Positions 11,056 through 22,767 of a stretch of 52,639 nucleotides of DNA are shown in pieces (the first letter of the stretch is position 1; each line of letters starts with the position of its first letter). A model generated the notes under the pieces. The model did no database searches. It had not been told where the DNA came from and saw only the letters and a list, made by a program, of their open reading frames with translations. Both the position numbers and the translations under genes were made by a program. The stretch covers positions 1-52,639 of the forward strand of contig JASWJB010000312.1 of assembly GCA_032433595.1 (NCBI GenBank), given 5' to 3'. The DNA comes from Conoideocrella luteorostrata (lineage: Eukaryota > Ascomycota > Sordariomycetes > Hypocreales > Clavicipitaceae).

Positions 11056-11858
11056 TTACAACAGCTTCAAATGTCCCGTCACCTTATCGATCAGGCTCTT
11101 TGGGGCCGGCCCAACCCCCAACACAGTCAAGCTCCCCGGATCGATTTGTGTCCTGCCCGCGTCCTGAATCACCTCGGCCGTGATGCCCATGTCGAGCGCC
11201 TTCCAGCGCAGCTCCGCCAATTCCTTCTCGCTTTTGATCTGGACGGCGATCTTGGCCTGGCCCCGCTTCTCCCAACGCTTGAGGAGTTTAGCCTGCGGGC
11301 TGTCGGGGTTGGAGCGGGAGAGGGCTTTGTAGCAGGCGAGAGTGGCGTGGGAGCATTGAGCGGCGATTTTGCCTGCAATGTCGAATGTTAGGCTATCAGG
11401 GACAACGAAAGCATCAAGCCAGGGAGGGGTTGGGGGTTGTTTTGTTTTGGTCACAAGTAGGAAGGGTTTTCCATCATCATCAACTTACCCTTTGTCATGC
11501 CCAGATCCGTCCTCACAACCAAGATAAGCTTGCACTCCTCGCTGGGGTCGCTCTCCATCGGCAGAGGAGTCTTCTCGATGACACCCCCAACGCGGGCTCT
11601 GTTTCTCAGACCTTGCTTCTCGTCCGCTGCCTCGCCATTCGCCCAGTTGGGCGCATGGTCCAGGATGGAATCCTCTTCGTCAATGTCGCTCTCTTCGCTC
11701 TCGACGGGGTCGTTGAGGTTGCGGCGTCGTTCCTCAGCTAGCGCGGGCGAGATGAGGTATCCTCTGGACGTGAAGACGCCGAAGAGCCAGCCGGTGATGA
11801 AGGTTGCGAGGGCGGTTGTAAGGACAATGCCCGTCTGGGTGCCTTGGTCGACGGCCAT
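11056..11858 (-). CDS. PTH2: Peptidyl-tRNA hydrolase 2 (PTH2), membrane-anchored
   Basis: Minus-strand exons 11858-11489 and 11372-11056 encode about 228 residues. The 116 bp intron runs GTAAGT to GCAG; splicing joins DLGMTKG to KIAAQCSHATL, the conserved start of the active-site region. The enzyme releases tRNA from peptidyl-tRNA that has dropped off ribosomes. The archaeal/eukaryotic PTH2 domain occupies about residues 110-228 (LVVRTDLGMTKGK, GQAKIAVQ, VIQDAGRTQI, TVLGVGP). The N-terminus has a hydrophobic segment at about residues 10-31 (GIVLTTALATFITGWLFGVF), which in human PTRH2 anchors the protein to the outer mitochondrial membrane. Between them lies an acidic linker (VESEESDIDEED). 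The gene is head to head with the riboside kinase gene, 488 bases away. Confidence 0.92.
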
Positions 11859-12346
11859 GGCGGCTGCGGGGGGGTCCGATTGTGGTATTTTTGGGGTTTG
11901 CTTGTGGCAGATGACGGAGCTGGCTGGGTGCGGCTACAGATGCAAATATCGGCAGAATCGGCGTGACGCGAGCTCCAATGACATGGCAGCTCCGTTTACT
12001 GTTCGAAGCTAACTACTCCGTACGGAGTACTCCGTAGTTGGTTAACGGTCCACACAGCGGGTGAGCTGTAACTAATTGATTGATAGTTGCTCATGGAGTT
12101 CCACGTGCTCTGGCAGTCTGGGCACTCCCGTCACTTGGTAACTAAGTAACTGGCAACTACTCCGTAACTAACTACAGAGTTATAGAGAGCCTGTCTACGG
12201 AGTACAGATTGCCCATAACAGTAGTTATTTAGCGGCCCAGCACAGCTCTCACACAGCCAACAGACGCATAGTTGTCATCCACGCTCCTCCGCAGACACAC
12301 GCTACATTCACATCTCAATTTCATCGTCCTCGCCCTCGCCCTCACC
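11859..12346. promoter_or_regulatory. Divergent intergenic region PTH2 / NRK1
   Basis: These 488 bases separate two start codons. They contain a dense motif cluster: overlapping palindromes at 12014-12036, a single TACTCCGTA near 12139 and TACGGAGTA near 12195. TAACTA and GTAACTAA words are also frequent. I see no gene. Confidence 0.5.
12014..12036. repeat. Overlapping TACTCCGTACGGAGTA and TACGGAGTACTCCGTA palindromes
   Basis: Three half-sites are chained: TACTCCGTA, TACGGAGTA and TACTCCGTA, each sharing bases with the next. Both palindrome geometries of the family therefore occur in one 23 bp stretch, within the PTH2/NRK1 divergent promoter. Confidence 0.85.
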
Positions 12347-13549
12347 ATGGCAGCCAACCCGCCCAAATCCCTCATAGTTGGCCTATCGGGCTGCTCCTCC
12401 AGCGGCAAGACAACCCTCGCCCGTCTGCTCCGCGACATATTTCCAAACACCTTTATCCTCCACGAAGATGACTTTTACAAGCCCGAGCCAGAGTAAGCCT
12501 GCCAGCCTGGAAACTCACTCATCCAACCCCCCCCCCTCAAACCATCGTTCGAAAAAGCCAACTACAAAACCCCCTCGTTAACCCAAATTCAAGATTGCCC
12601 TCCAAAGAAGATCTCCTAGACTGGGACTGCGCCGGCGCCATAAATATTCCTGCCATGGCAGACACGTTGTCCTACATTCGAGAACATGCTGCCTTTCCTG
12701 TAAAACAACGCCCCCTTCCCCCCCATTCCATCCCACCCCCTTGCCCGCTCGCTCTTCTCGCACAAATGCCGCAAAACGCAATCACTGGGAGCCCATGGAG
12801 CGCCGTAAGATGATGGATGTAGCATGGCTGTGCTTCAGGCCGCCATTGAACTGAGACCCCCCAAGCGAGGCTTTGAGGAACGGCTCCTACAACATCTTCT
12901 AGTGCAGTTTCCGCTCTGGCTTTGCAGAATTGCATTTCGCGGCATTTGTGTCTACTACACCACCGAAATAAGAAAATTCTAAGAAAATAAAAAGCAAGAA
13001 ATGAAAATGAATCCAAGGTATCTCTAATGCCCTCCAAAGCCAACGCTAGATTCGAAAGAAGACCAAAATTCAGTCGGAAAATGTCCCGTCCCGGACTCGA
13101 CCGTCTCGGCGCTCAAGGTAAAAGTCAACGAGTCGCTTCCCGCTTGGCATCCCCTCCGGAATAAAGCACTGCGTCTCTGCATCCTGGATGGATTTCTACT
13201 GTACTCGCCTTCCATGGCTGCCTTACAGCCCAGTCTTGACTTGAAATTCTTCGTGAGAGCGTCGTATGCTCGCGCAAAAGCTCGACGGGAAGCTCGAGAC
13301 GGCTATGTTACGATTGAAGGGTTCTGGACCGACCCACCTGGCTACGTGGATAAGATTGTATGGCCAAACTATGTGGATGAGCATGCTTGGATGTTTGAGA
13401 ATGGTGATGTGGAGGGTGCGTATAACGAAGATGCCTTGAACAAGAAAAATATAAAGGTGTTGAAGGGGGGGGCGGTGGATTCTGATATGGAGCAGACGCT
13501 GGGATGGATGGTGGATACTGTTATTGAAGAGCTAAAGAAGCTTGAATAA
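12347..13549 (+). CDS. NRK1: Nicotinamide riboside kinase
   Basis: Three exons, 12347-12492, 12594-12699 and 13040-13549, encode about 253 residues. The enzyme phosphorylates nicotinamide riboside to NMN in the NAD salvage pathway. Exon 1 contains the Walker A motif GCSSSGKT (about residues 15-22) and HEDDFYKP. Exon 2 continues ELPSKEDLLDWDCAGAINI and SYIREHAAFP. Exon 3 resumes PTLDSKEDQNSVGKCPVPD and contains LCILDGFLLYSPSM, RREARDGYVTIEGFWTDPPG and YVDKIVWPNYVDEHAW, all recognisable in fungal NRK1. The second intron is 340 bp, unusually long here, with a GTAAAA donor and a weak AAAG acceptor; it was placed by protein continuity and is less certain than the others. Reading straight through from exon 2 gives a stop at 12811. 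Confidence 0.85.
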
Positions 13550-13832
13550 AATGAATAGGCTAGACCTCAAGGTTTGGAGTTATGATTATTAGAAGATGTA
13601 GAGTTGAAATAAACAAGTATTGCTCATTGTATTCGTGTCTATGCAATCTCCTACGTTAATGTCATTACGTCGTATAGTCTAGATCTGCTCCAAAATGGAT
13701 TTCTTTTATCCAATCGATATGTGGAGGATATCGCATAAATATCACATGATAGTAATCCATCCCTTCTCCCGAGATATGTGGCAATGCAACACGGTACATC
13801 CATGCTGAACAATCAATCTGACAATCTGAATC
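13550..13832. other. Convergent 3' region of NRK1 and DCL2
   Basis: The two genes converge here, and no frame of interest is present. AATAAA-like words (AAATAAAC near 13606) fit NRK1 polyadenylation. Confidence 0.5.
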
Positions 13833-16800
13833 CTACATATAGGGAGGTATCTCTTCACCTATCAGGCGCATACCATTATTCTCACGGCTCAACACCCGTA
13901 CAGCTGCCTCTGCAGCCTTCGTCTTTACCTCCTCCTTCGTCACGCCGTCAGAGACTTCAGCAACAACCCGCGAGCCAATCATTGCGCGGCAAGTAAAGCA
14001 TTTATCGCCATTGGCTGCCTCCTGCACATCAATGTCGTAAGTGACGGTTTGTGAAACTGCCCACCTCCCCAAAAGCTCCTTGGGATGCTGCACCTGAACT
14101 CTGTCTTCAATCAGGCGGTCCAGGTATTTTAACACCCCAAACTTCTCAAGCACGGATTCGCACTGCTCGAGGGAGTTCGAATCAACCCACACGGCTCCCA
14201 GCAGTGATTCCACTATATCTGAGTAGAATTTTTTGGCTCGAACTCGCGCAAGCAGATCCCATGGATAGTAGTCCCCGTGCTGAAGAGCTGCCAAAATATC
14301 CTCTCGAAGTGCCTCGTATCGTTTCAGTGTCGCGGCTTGCTCAACTCCAATGGGCTCTGAAGAATGCCTCATAAAGTTCCACAACGACATCGGCGTCACT
14401 TCCCTGTCAAAGACCTGTAAATCAGGTGTTACGACTGTCTCGGTTTGTTCCACCCTGTGTTCTAGGTTTATAAAGGCCAAAAAGTCCCCGTTGACCGCTG
14501 CCGTCTTTAACAGGTGCATCATAAAATGTGGTAGTGGCGGTGTGACCGAGTACAGCTTGCTAACAATGATGACGTCCAGAATTGCATCGCCTATCATTTC
14601 CAGGTGCTCATATGAACGACTGGAATTGTCGAATAAACATGACGGATGTGTCGTGGCTTCAACTAAAAGTGACTTCTTCTCGAACGTGTAACCAGCCAGC
14701 TCCTCAAGAGATCTCAGATCTGGTGGGCGTGGGCCATTGTCCTGAGCCAGTTTGAAAAACACGTTGCGGGATGCATCAAAGTCCCGCCACTGGACGTCAT
14801 CCACAAACATGGCTATGCACGCCTGGGCTTTGTGCAACCCTCCATCAACATAAGAAGCACCTATGAGTGCTTCTACCACATCGGCCAGGGTCTTTGTCGA
14901 CATCGCACGCCCCCGCTCTACCTTGTAAGCATCGGCCTCGTATTTTGCTAGGTACAGCGGTCGCCATTTTTGACCGGTGAAGGATTTTGTGAGAATGAAC
15001 CTGGGGAGTCCAGTTCCTATAGCCGCTCTGGCAAGCCGCGAATTGCTCACCAGTCGGTCTTTAAGCAATGATAAATACCCTTCAGGCCAAGTAACATCTA
15101 AGAAAGAAAATATCGTTACTTACCAGGTTTTCCAGTATCGGAAATGGGTCCAAACTTACTAGTGGCGCAAACCTGAATTGTGGCGCAGTATTTCAGGACA
15201 GAGTCACCGAGAAATTCAAGTCGCTCATAGTTGACAGGTTCGTCTGAGCTTCGGCAGCTAATTGCTTGTCTGACAAGTCCTAAGTCCGAAATACCGACCT
15301 TTCTCATCACTGTCGTTGATAATTCCTTTACAACCATCATCACTTCTAGTTCATGAAGAACGGAAGGTATGAACATTCCAAGTTTTGCATATTTCAACGG
15401 GATCTCATCCACCGTTGCCCAAGGAAGCGGTATGACGTGAGGATACAGTTTCTTCGTTGTTGTATGTAACCTTGCTTCACAGACAGGGTGTAGAAAGTCA
15501 GCTCGCTTGGTCCACTTCTTGACTACCAAATATGGCACATCTTCTGGTGCGCTCTCATGGTCAAAAACTGCATTCTGAACTTGCGTAGCTGAAGGCCTAG
15601 ATGGAAGGAGACCCACGTATTGGAAGGGCACGTTCACCTCGGTCCGAATCAGGTATTTTCCAGCCGTCATGTCACTGTCGCTTGCATCAAACAGCTTGGC
15701 GCCAATATCTTCGATGGACATGTCAATGTCTTTGGCAGATATTTTAACAACATGTCTGGCTTCCTCAACGGTCCATCGATATGAGAAATGGAGTGCCAGC
15801 AGCGCAGACGTATGATCTGGCAGTGTTTGTGAATCCAGGGCTGATATGGGCAGTTGCGAAATGCACTGAAGCACACAGGTCTCGTGCATATCAGGGTATA
15901 ATTGAATAGGTCGCCAGTTATTCAATTCAATTGGGAGGATGATGTCGAACTCAGACTCTCCAATGGTTTCATCGTGCAGAGTTAGTGAGTAGCGCCACAG
16001 CCTATGCTCTTGCTTCCAGGCCACGGCTATTCCCACCCATGGATTGAAAAGCGGCTCTACCTCAACAACAGGAGCTCTGCTTTCTACTCCAGAGAGATCT
16101 TCGCATTTGAAAGGCAAGAGGTGTTCACTTACCAATCCGGCGGTATAAAGGGACAAATATGCTTGGAAGGCAGCGTCCTTGGTTGCATTACTCTCCGAGA
16201 GCCAGTTGGACCTGCTTTCAGCTTGCCGCAGTTCAGTGGGGATAAATGACGGAAGTAGGACCGTAGCACTCAGAGTCGGCGGTGAGGAATCCCAATGTGT
16301 TCGAATAACATAGTCAGGCCGGTTGTCGACGAATTCTCCAATAGACACAGTCTTGCAAAAATGGTCCAAATGGTTCTTAGCATTTTCAAAGTCAAGTCTC
16401 GCGCCAGTAGACTTGACTGTGAAGCTAGTTTGAGATTTCTCGTCAGATTCTTCAATGCTCTGAAGTTGGCGTATGTCCCTTTGAGTGCTTTGATAGACGG
16501 CTTTCATGTCTTCCTCCAAAGCTTCCCATCTGCTGATAATTGCCGATTCATATTCTGTGAACAACAACAGCTTAGAATCGGTCATTCTGGCTCTGCCTCG
16601 GCGTTGAATGAACGATTTTGGTGTGCTGGGTTGATCAAAGCAAATGACCATATTGCAAGCCGGCACGTCGATTCCCTCTTCCAAAACAGAGGTCGCGATG
16701 AGGATGTTGATTTTGCCAGACTGAAAGCTTTGAAGGGCCGACTGATCTGTGTCTCCGAGGGGCTCGTACAGAGCATTCTTTCTGCTCCGGTGATTCGATG

Positions 16801-18698
16801 CGCCGACAACGGCCCCGATGCGATGTTTTCCCACTATGCCAGGGCATGTGCGAAGTAGGTCGCAAAGAAGGCCAACTGTCGCTCTTTCCTGGGCAAATAT
16901 GATGCAAACTATTGGGTCTTGTACGGAAATCAATTCTCTCACAAGAGCGCTAGCCTTTTCCGAGACTTGATTTCCATCCTGAGGCATTGGTGGAGGACGT
17001 TGAGGAGAGACGCGACGTAGAAATTCTACCATGTATTGCTTCTCAGCATCGACCCAACCTTCATAAAGTGCATCGGCGTTCTCTATGCGACTAAGGAATG
17101 TACTAGCTGCCTTCCAAATATATAAATCCGCAGCCCAGGATCCAAGCTGCAAAGAGATTTCGACACAACGGCCCCAGAGTGCTCTAATTTGGTTTTGTGT
17201 AAAGGTGTCGTATTTTTCAACGGCCTTGGCCAGAGCCCTGCGGTTTCGTTCCGTAGGATCATCTCCAAGTTGTATAATATATGGATCTTTGGTGATGTCA
17301 AGATTTTGGATTTCAGACTGCAGCCGTCGCATCGACTCTGTGGGCTGGCAGAACCCTGGCGGGTTATAAAGGACACTGCGTATCTGTGGTCTCTTGACGC
17401 GTTTGAAAAGTTCATTGCGATGCAGAGTGGGTGTAGCGCATCTTGCATCAAGAACTGCCTCAAGTACCTCGATGTTTTGGACATCTTCTGTGATGCAAGG
17501 TGTCGCTGTAATACCAAGAATGGACGGAACACTACGGCCTGACCTCTTGCTTCGGTGGTAGAAGTCTGTCATGATCTTGCTGCCAGGATGCTTTCCTGTA
17601 CAGTTATGCGCTTTGGAGAATGTTAGCGTTTGGTCCGCCGCGCAACACGAATATGGACTGACCTTCGTCAAACACGATGAGGCTAAGACAGTCCATGTCG
17701 AAAAAGCCATGGCATAGCGCGTCAAGGAGGACTTGATGTGTAGAAACAACAATACGCACATCGTCCAAGATAGCGGACCACACGTCGCCTGACCATGTAT
17801 CGACATTATCGTTGCCCGTGAGTAATTTTATCTTCACGGAAGCGGTCTGGAGTCGGATGACTTCGAATTGCTGGCTGCAAAGCGCAACCGTCGGGGCGAG
17901 AAACCATATTATCTGGATGTGCGTATTGTCAATATTTATCCCGGACAAACAACAGTTTCCACTTTAGGCAATACCTTATCTGGATCGGATCTATCCAGCT
18001 CGGCTTTGATGCGTAACACGGCGCTGGATGACACGATTAGAAGTAATGTCTTTTTTAGGAAGGTCTTTATGTAATGGTAACGTAAGTTGGATGGATGTCT
18101 TACACTTGGGTTTTGCCGCTTCCTGTATCCATCTAGGAGATGCAAGAAAAGGGAGTCAGCATTGCTAGGGGCATCAATGACTTACATCCGTACTTACAAC
18201 AACAATTGCATTTTGCTTCAAGCTCTTGTCAAGCATTTCTAACTGGTAGGCTCGAGGGGTCATGGCAGCAAGGGAGGAGGTTTCGCAAGTTTCATTGTCA
18301 CCAACTACACTTGATTGTGAAGCGTCCTGGGTTTGATGCTGGGCAGAGGCTCGAATAGCAGCATCGGAAAGGACCTCAATGTTATTAGGAAACTCTGTGG
18401 GGTTCCCATATTGGAGACCAACAATGGAATTTGTCTCGAGTGATACACCGGAGAGTTCGGCATCACTACTACTGCCGGTAGGCCCAACGGGATCGGTAGC
18501 CGAAATCATCACGGATGTAGCACCCACAGAACGTGGCGTCGCCGTACTAGGGCGTAGAACTCTCGAATAAGGCTGTTTGATTCTCCTCAACGGCACTCCT
18601 TGCCTTCTATTTGGGCAACGGGGCATATCTGTGGCTAAGTTGTGGGCATCAAAATAGGATGGCCGATTACGGCGGGCGTATTCACCACATGAACACAC
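13833..18698 (-). CDS. DCL2: Dicer-like protein 2 (DCL2)
   Basis: Six minus-strand exons (18698-18198, 18132-18104, 18023-17975, 17912-17663, 17610-15160, 15097-13833) encode about 1514 residues. Dicers cut dsRNA into siRNAs for RNA silencing; fungal DCL2 acts mainly against viruses and repeats. Domains in order: DExD helicase from about 146 (MTPRAYQLEMLDKSL), Walker A MDTGSGKT (168-175, assembled over two introns), DEAH (275-278), SAT-like motif ITATP (310-314); helicase C with IATSVLEEGIDVP and QRRGRAR (612-618); dicer dimerisation domain near 690-770; RNase IIIa signature YERLEFLGDSVLKY (about 1071-1084); RNase IIIb YEHLEMIGDAILD (about 1256-1268); a weak dsRNA-binding region at the C-terminus. 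No clear PAZ domain is seen. Introns are 62-80 bp except one of 52. The first ~145 residues are low complexity, and the start could be further downstream. Confidence 0.93.
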
Positions 18699-20318
18699 CA
18701 GCGTGGTCCTTCGAATAAGTTGACACCTAGATATTTTTGGCCTCCTGACTCTGTGTAAGCTAAGCCGCTTCGCTGTCTCGTAAGGGTTGGAATGCTGCGG
18801 AAATGAGTCTCGCTGGCAATATGTGAGTCAACTGTAGCCTAAAAGGCGGGCTGGCAAGCCACCAGTAATCCCCGTCAAACCGTGGGCAAAGGCGCTTGGT
18901 TGAGGCTAATCGGCAGTCCCCATTAGCGTGGAGGAGGGTGTGACAGGGATGAAGGAGTCAGAAGAATTGCGCCAGGGCGTGGTTGAGATGAGAACGGATA
19001 AGTAGGAGTACGGAGCAGAACCGGAGGGACCAATGAGAGGGCATTTGCCAGGTGTCCTGTGTCTTTGTCATTCATCTGAGTACGTACTCCGTACAAACCC
19101 GGAGTAACCTAATTAAGTACGGAGTACTCCGTACCTATGTAACTGCTCTTTGTCTGCTCCCATAGATAGATAGCTTGCCAGCTTATCAATTGCAACGTGC
19201 AAGTGCTTGTGTTTACTATTGTACTCAGCAATTAATTGGGAGGGCGTTTTGTTTCATCTTCAGCACGGTCTTGCCCCCGGTCCGTTATGCTATAGTAGTC
19301 ATGTAGTATTACGGTACCCGGCCCAAACATGCTCGTGCTTGTTGGAAGCCAAGACGTCACCCCGTCCTGCCTGTCGCCTGTCAGTACACAATGTACACAA
19401 TGAAGGCTAGCGACTCTTCTCCCTTTGTCGGGTTGTGAATGCAAGGGTTCTCGGGTTGCCCCATCGAGACATACACCTTGAGTGGTCGCCAGCTGAAGTG
19501 TCAACTGAGTCGTGTCGTACAGAACCATCGGAAACGGGAGAACGTGAATGTAACCTGCCAGCCGTCACCTCACCTCACCTCACCCGTCACTGCCCAGATG
19601 ACAGACATGCATGAACAAACCCAGCACCAATAATCTACATCAACTTTGACATTGGCGCATATCGTCGACGGATTTTTCGTAATGCCGGACATTGAACGGG
19701 CGCCCCGAGCCTGCAGCGTCGGTCCGAGAAAACCAGCACGTTGACTGTTTCTCTTCCTACGAGATGGGCAACTTCAGTCTGTTTTTCAATATGTACTTAC
19801 ACAATATGTACTTACATGCTCAAGTCACCACACAACAGCCCATACTCTCATTCAACCCCACGATGCTTCCCCACGAGTCTAGTCTTTCAAGACGAATTTG
19901 CAATGCATGAATGATGCAATGCTACACTGTGCTCGCATCTGATTATAAGCACCTATGTATATGTACGGAGTACAGGCGGGACACTAATAAAGACCCCCCA
20001 TCCTGGGCCCATTTAAACGAACAACAACAGCGATGGAGGTTGCACCACCAACATGGCTTTCCCTCCCACTGCCCTGCCACACTTGCAAAAGAACCTTTGG
20101 AAAGTCACACGACAAGTTTTACGAAGGTTCTCGACAAGGCCTGTTGATGAGTCTCATTTGGTGCGTCATCCGGCATAATCGCAAGAAACTTGTCTGCATT
20201 TTTGCTCAGCACATACTTAGCTCTCGACCGGAAACCAACCCGCCCGAACGAGGTGTCGCCAAATGCAAAAGTTCCGGGTGGAGTTTGGGGGTTTACGACC
20301 GACGTCCGGGGTCTCCAA
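18699..20318. other. Noncoding region between DCL2 and the RCC1-like gene
   Basis: About 1.6 kb lies between two start codons without a recognisable gene. It should hold the DCL2 promoter on one side and the RCC1-like promoter on the other. The dispersed motif occurs near 19085, at 19117-19134 and near 19964. CCTCACCT is repeated at about 19565-19582, and AATATGTACTTACA is duplicated at 19787-19818. Confidence 0.6.
19117..19134. repeat. 18 bp palindrome GTACGGAGTACTCCGTAC
   Basis: This perfect 18 bp palindrome of the dispersed family lies about 420 bases upstream of the DCL2 start codon, with another TACTCCGTA copy 25 bases away. Confidence 0.85.
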
Positions 20319-21503
20319 ATGGCCCTTTTCGCTGCTGGATTCAATGCCTGGAACCAATTAGACTTTAACGCTGCGCCAACCGACACGGATCCCGAAGATG
20401 TATGGGTATTTTCAAAAGTTCTGCAAGACGAGGGTCTTGAACGGCCACGAGCAGGCCTGTGCTATACACTAGGTATGAATGAGACTTGGTTGAAGGATAT
20501 TCCAGATTGACCCTCCATATACATTGTGCCACTAGTTACAGGCATTCCCCAAAAGTTCCTCGTGCTGTTCTGCGCTGGAAGATTACTGGCAACTTACGAT
20601 TTGGGAACTCACAGTCCGCGGAAGTAGTGGTTACCATGTGGCCGGTACCGGAGTCGCAGCTATCGACGAGAAAGACGTCGAGCAAATGTATACGGCTTGT
20701 CGCGCAGGTAATGACCTGACCCTGGCAGTTGTAGCACCGGTTCCATCGCTCATATCACAAGACGACGATGTGGAAACACCTCGGCGTTTCATTGAAAAGT
20801 ATGCCTGTTTTCAGGATTACAAATCTAGAAGCAAGCCGACAAAGTTACCGTGTGCTAGCCCAGTTCAACAAGTGGCCGCCTACGAAGCGGGTTTCCTAGT
20901 ACTCTATCAAGATGGCACAGTAGCCACGCTTGGAGATCCTCGATATCAGGATTGCCTGGCTCGAGAGGTCACAGAGAAGTCGTAAGATACCCGAAACTAT
21001 GACGTTCAAGAGTAGGCAGGGAACACTGACGTCATGGTGCCAGGCCCCCATATGAACTCTGCCAAGTACCGGATCTAACATGCCTCGGAGATCCGGTCAA
21101 ACATGTCACTGCAGGAGGCTATATTCTCGCTGCACTCACAGAAAGCAGTAGTGTCTACGTTTGGGGTCGTCAATCCGGTGGGATGGGGCATAGAACGTTC
21201 AACTCAAGTTTCGATGTAAGTGGGATGCCAAACTACTGTGAGGTTTATGGGGACAAGGACGTTCAAGATATCGCGCTCGGAGAGTCCCATGCCATAGCCC
21301 TGACAGCCAACGGCGAAGTATGTGTCATTGGCACGAATAGTAACGGTCAGCTCGGACTGGGAAAGAGCCGTGACTTCCATGCCACAGCATGGACCAAACT
21401 TCATCTGGATCTGCCAACGGGTCACCATGTCACGGGTGTAGCAGCTGGACCTAGGTGTTCATTCATCTTGACAGCCCAGAAAGCAACAGCAACAATAATA
21501 TAG
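20319..21503 (+). CDS. RCC1-repeat protein, ATS1-like
   Basis: Three exons, 20319-20472, 20615-20981 and 21044-21503, encode about 326 residues (yeast Ats1 is 333). Exon 1 gives MALFAAGFNAWNQLDFN, the usual start of fungal ATS1-type proteins. Exon 3 holds clear RCC1 beta-propeller repeats: HVTAGGYILAALTESSSVYV with WG, and QDIALGESHAIALTANGEVC followed by GTNSNGQLGLG. The 62 bp second intron is canonical. The first intron (142 bp, GTATGA to CTCACAG) was chosen because it joins LCYTL to VRGSSGYHVAGTG in frame; nearer acceptors lead to stops or a third frame. In yeast Ats1 is linked to tubulin phenotypes and to tRNA wobble modification together with Kti proteins; what this one does is inference. 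The gene ends 127 bases from the convergent proteasome gene. Confidence 0.78.
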
Positions 21504-21630
21504 GCACGGCACAACAATTTAAGTAACCGACCGAACTGCAGGAAAAACTGGCTTCCAAATGGCTCTTTGAGTGTTTACGGTTCTATATTATACAGCATGC
21601 TCCTCGTAGATATCTAGCAATAACGCCACA

Positions 21631-22767
21631 TTATAGACTCGTCAGATAGTCCTCAATCTCCTGGGGTGTGAGCTTTCTGAATCGAGGACCTGTAGCTCCT
21701 TCAACACCTTCAAGTCCCAGCAAATGCTCAGCTGGGGGGCCAACAATACCTGCACTATGATTAGCAACCTGAAACTAGTGGGAAAGGGTCAGCGTTGAAA
21801 ATTCAAAATCCACGTACCAATCTCAATTGAGTCACCGTTCATCTCGCCCTCAATGTTATCCTTCAAGGTCAACAATGCAATGTGAATGGCGTCTTCTAGC
21901 TCAAGCTCCTCGGAGTATCTCTTCTCCAAGAAAGTTTTCGCCTTGGTCGCGCTCTTGCCAATGGCCGTAGCCTTCCAAGGGAAATAACTTCCAGTGGGAT
22001 CAACTTGGTACAGCATAGGTCCTCCCTTGTGAATCCCGCCAGTTTTCGTAGTTGGTTTCTTCTCCTCACCTTCAGCCGAAGGGACCTCTTCCTGTTCAGG
22101 CTCGATACCGTCATCCCAGCCGGCAATCAGCATGCTCACACCATAGGGCCGAACACCTGCAGACTGGGTGGCCTCCTGCATCACTCGAGCGACATCCTGG
22201 ACCAATATTCTGGTGGGAGGGTACTCATTGTAGATTCGCTTGTACCCAGTGTGGGAGACTTTGCGTGCTCGATCGACTAAAACCCGATAGTCGGGACCCA
22301 TGCCGGAGTACACAGTGCCGATGTTAGGAGTGATGTTGCTGATCTTGCAGACCGAGCTTTGATCGGCGAGAGGAGAGGAAGACTTCTTTTCGGTGGCGAG
22401 AACAATACCATTGGTAGCTATCAGGTGTTAACGTTCGCCGCTTTACTTGTACGAGGTGCTGTGCTCGCATGCACGAACCTTTGATACCGAGAGCGGTGAT
22501 TCCTTGGTTGACTGCATTCAGAGCATATTCTATGTGACAGACGTAAATTAGCATCGCTGACTGGAGATTGGAGCCGGCAGCCGCCGGCACAGGACTTGAA
22601 TGTCCTTGATGAGGCACAAAAGGGGCCTCCGTACCGATCTGAACCAACTTTCCACTACGTAACATGAATTAGCAAAGCTGCAGCTGCTTCGTCGAAGGGA
22701 GTGACATCAGTATGGCTGCATACCTGGGGGAGAATGTTGTGAGCGAGAATGAGTATCGATCCGCCAT
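21631..22767 (-). CDS. PRE8: 20S proteasome subunit alpha type-2 (PRE8)
   Basis: Five minus-strand exons (22767-22724, 22654-22635, 22529-22479, 22417-21818, 21749-21631) encode about 277 residues. It is one of seven alpha subunits forming the outer rings and gate of the 20S core. The N-terminus [20 protein letters not shown] and [18 protein letters not shown] is the conserved alpha-type signature, assembled across three introns of 69, 105 and 61 bp. [32 protein letters not shown] and [20 protein letters not shown] follow. Relative to animal and yeast alpha-2 (about 234-250 residues) there is an acidic insert at about residues 142-170 ([16 protein letters not shown] and onward) before [10 protein letters not shown]. 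The last intron is 68 bp. Exon 2 is only 20 nt. The gene is divergent to a membrane E3 ligase gene. Confidence 0.95.

Noticed and set aside
20473..20641. Frameshift or pseudogene in the ATS1-like gene
   Set aside because: First suspected because the frames changed, but a 142 bp intron ending in CTCACAG restores one open frame with a sensible protein join.
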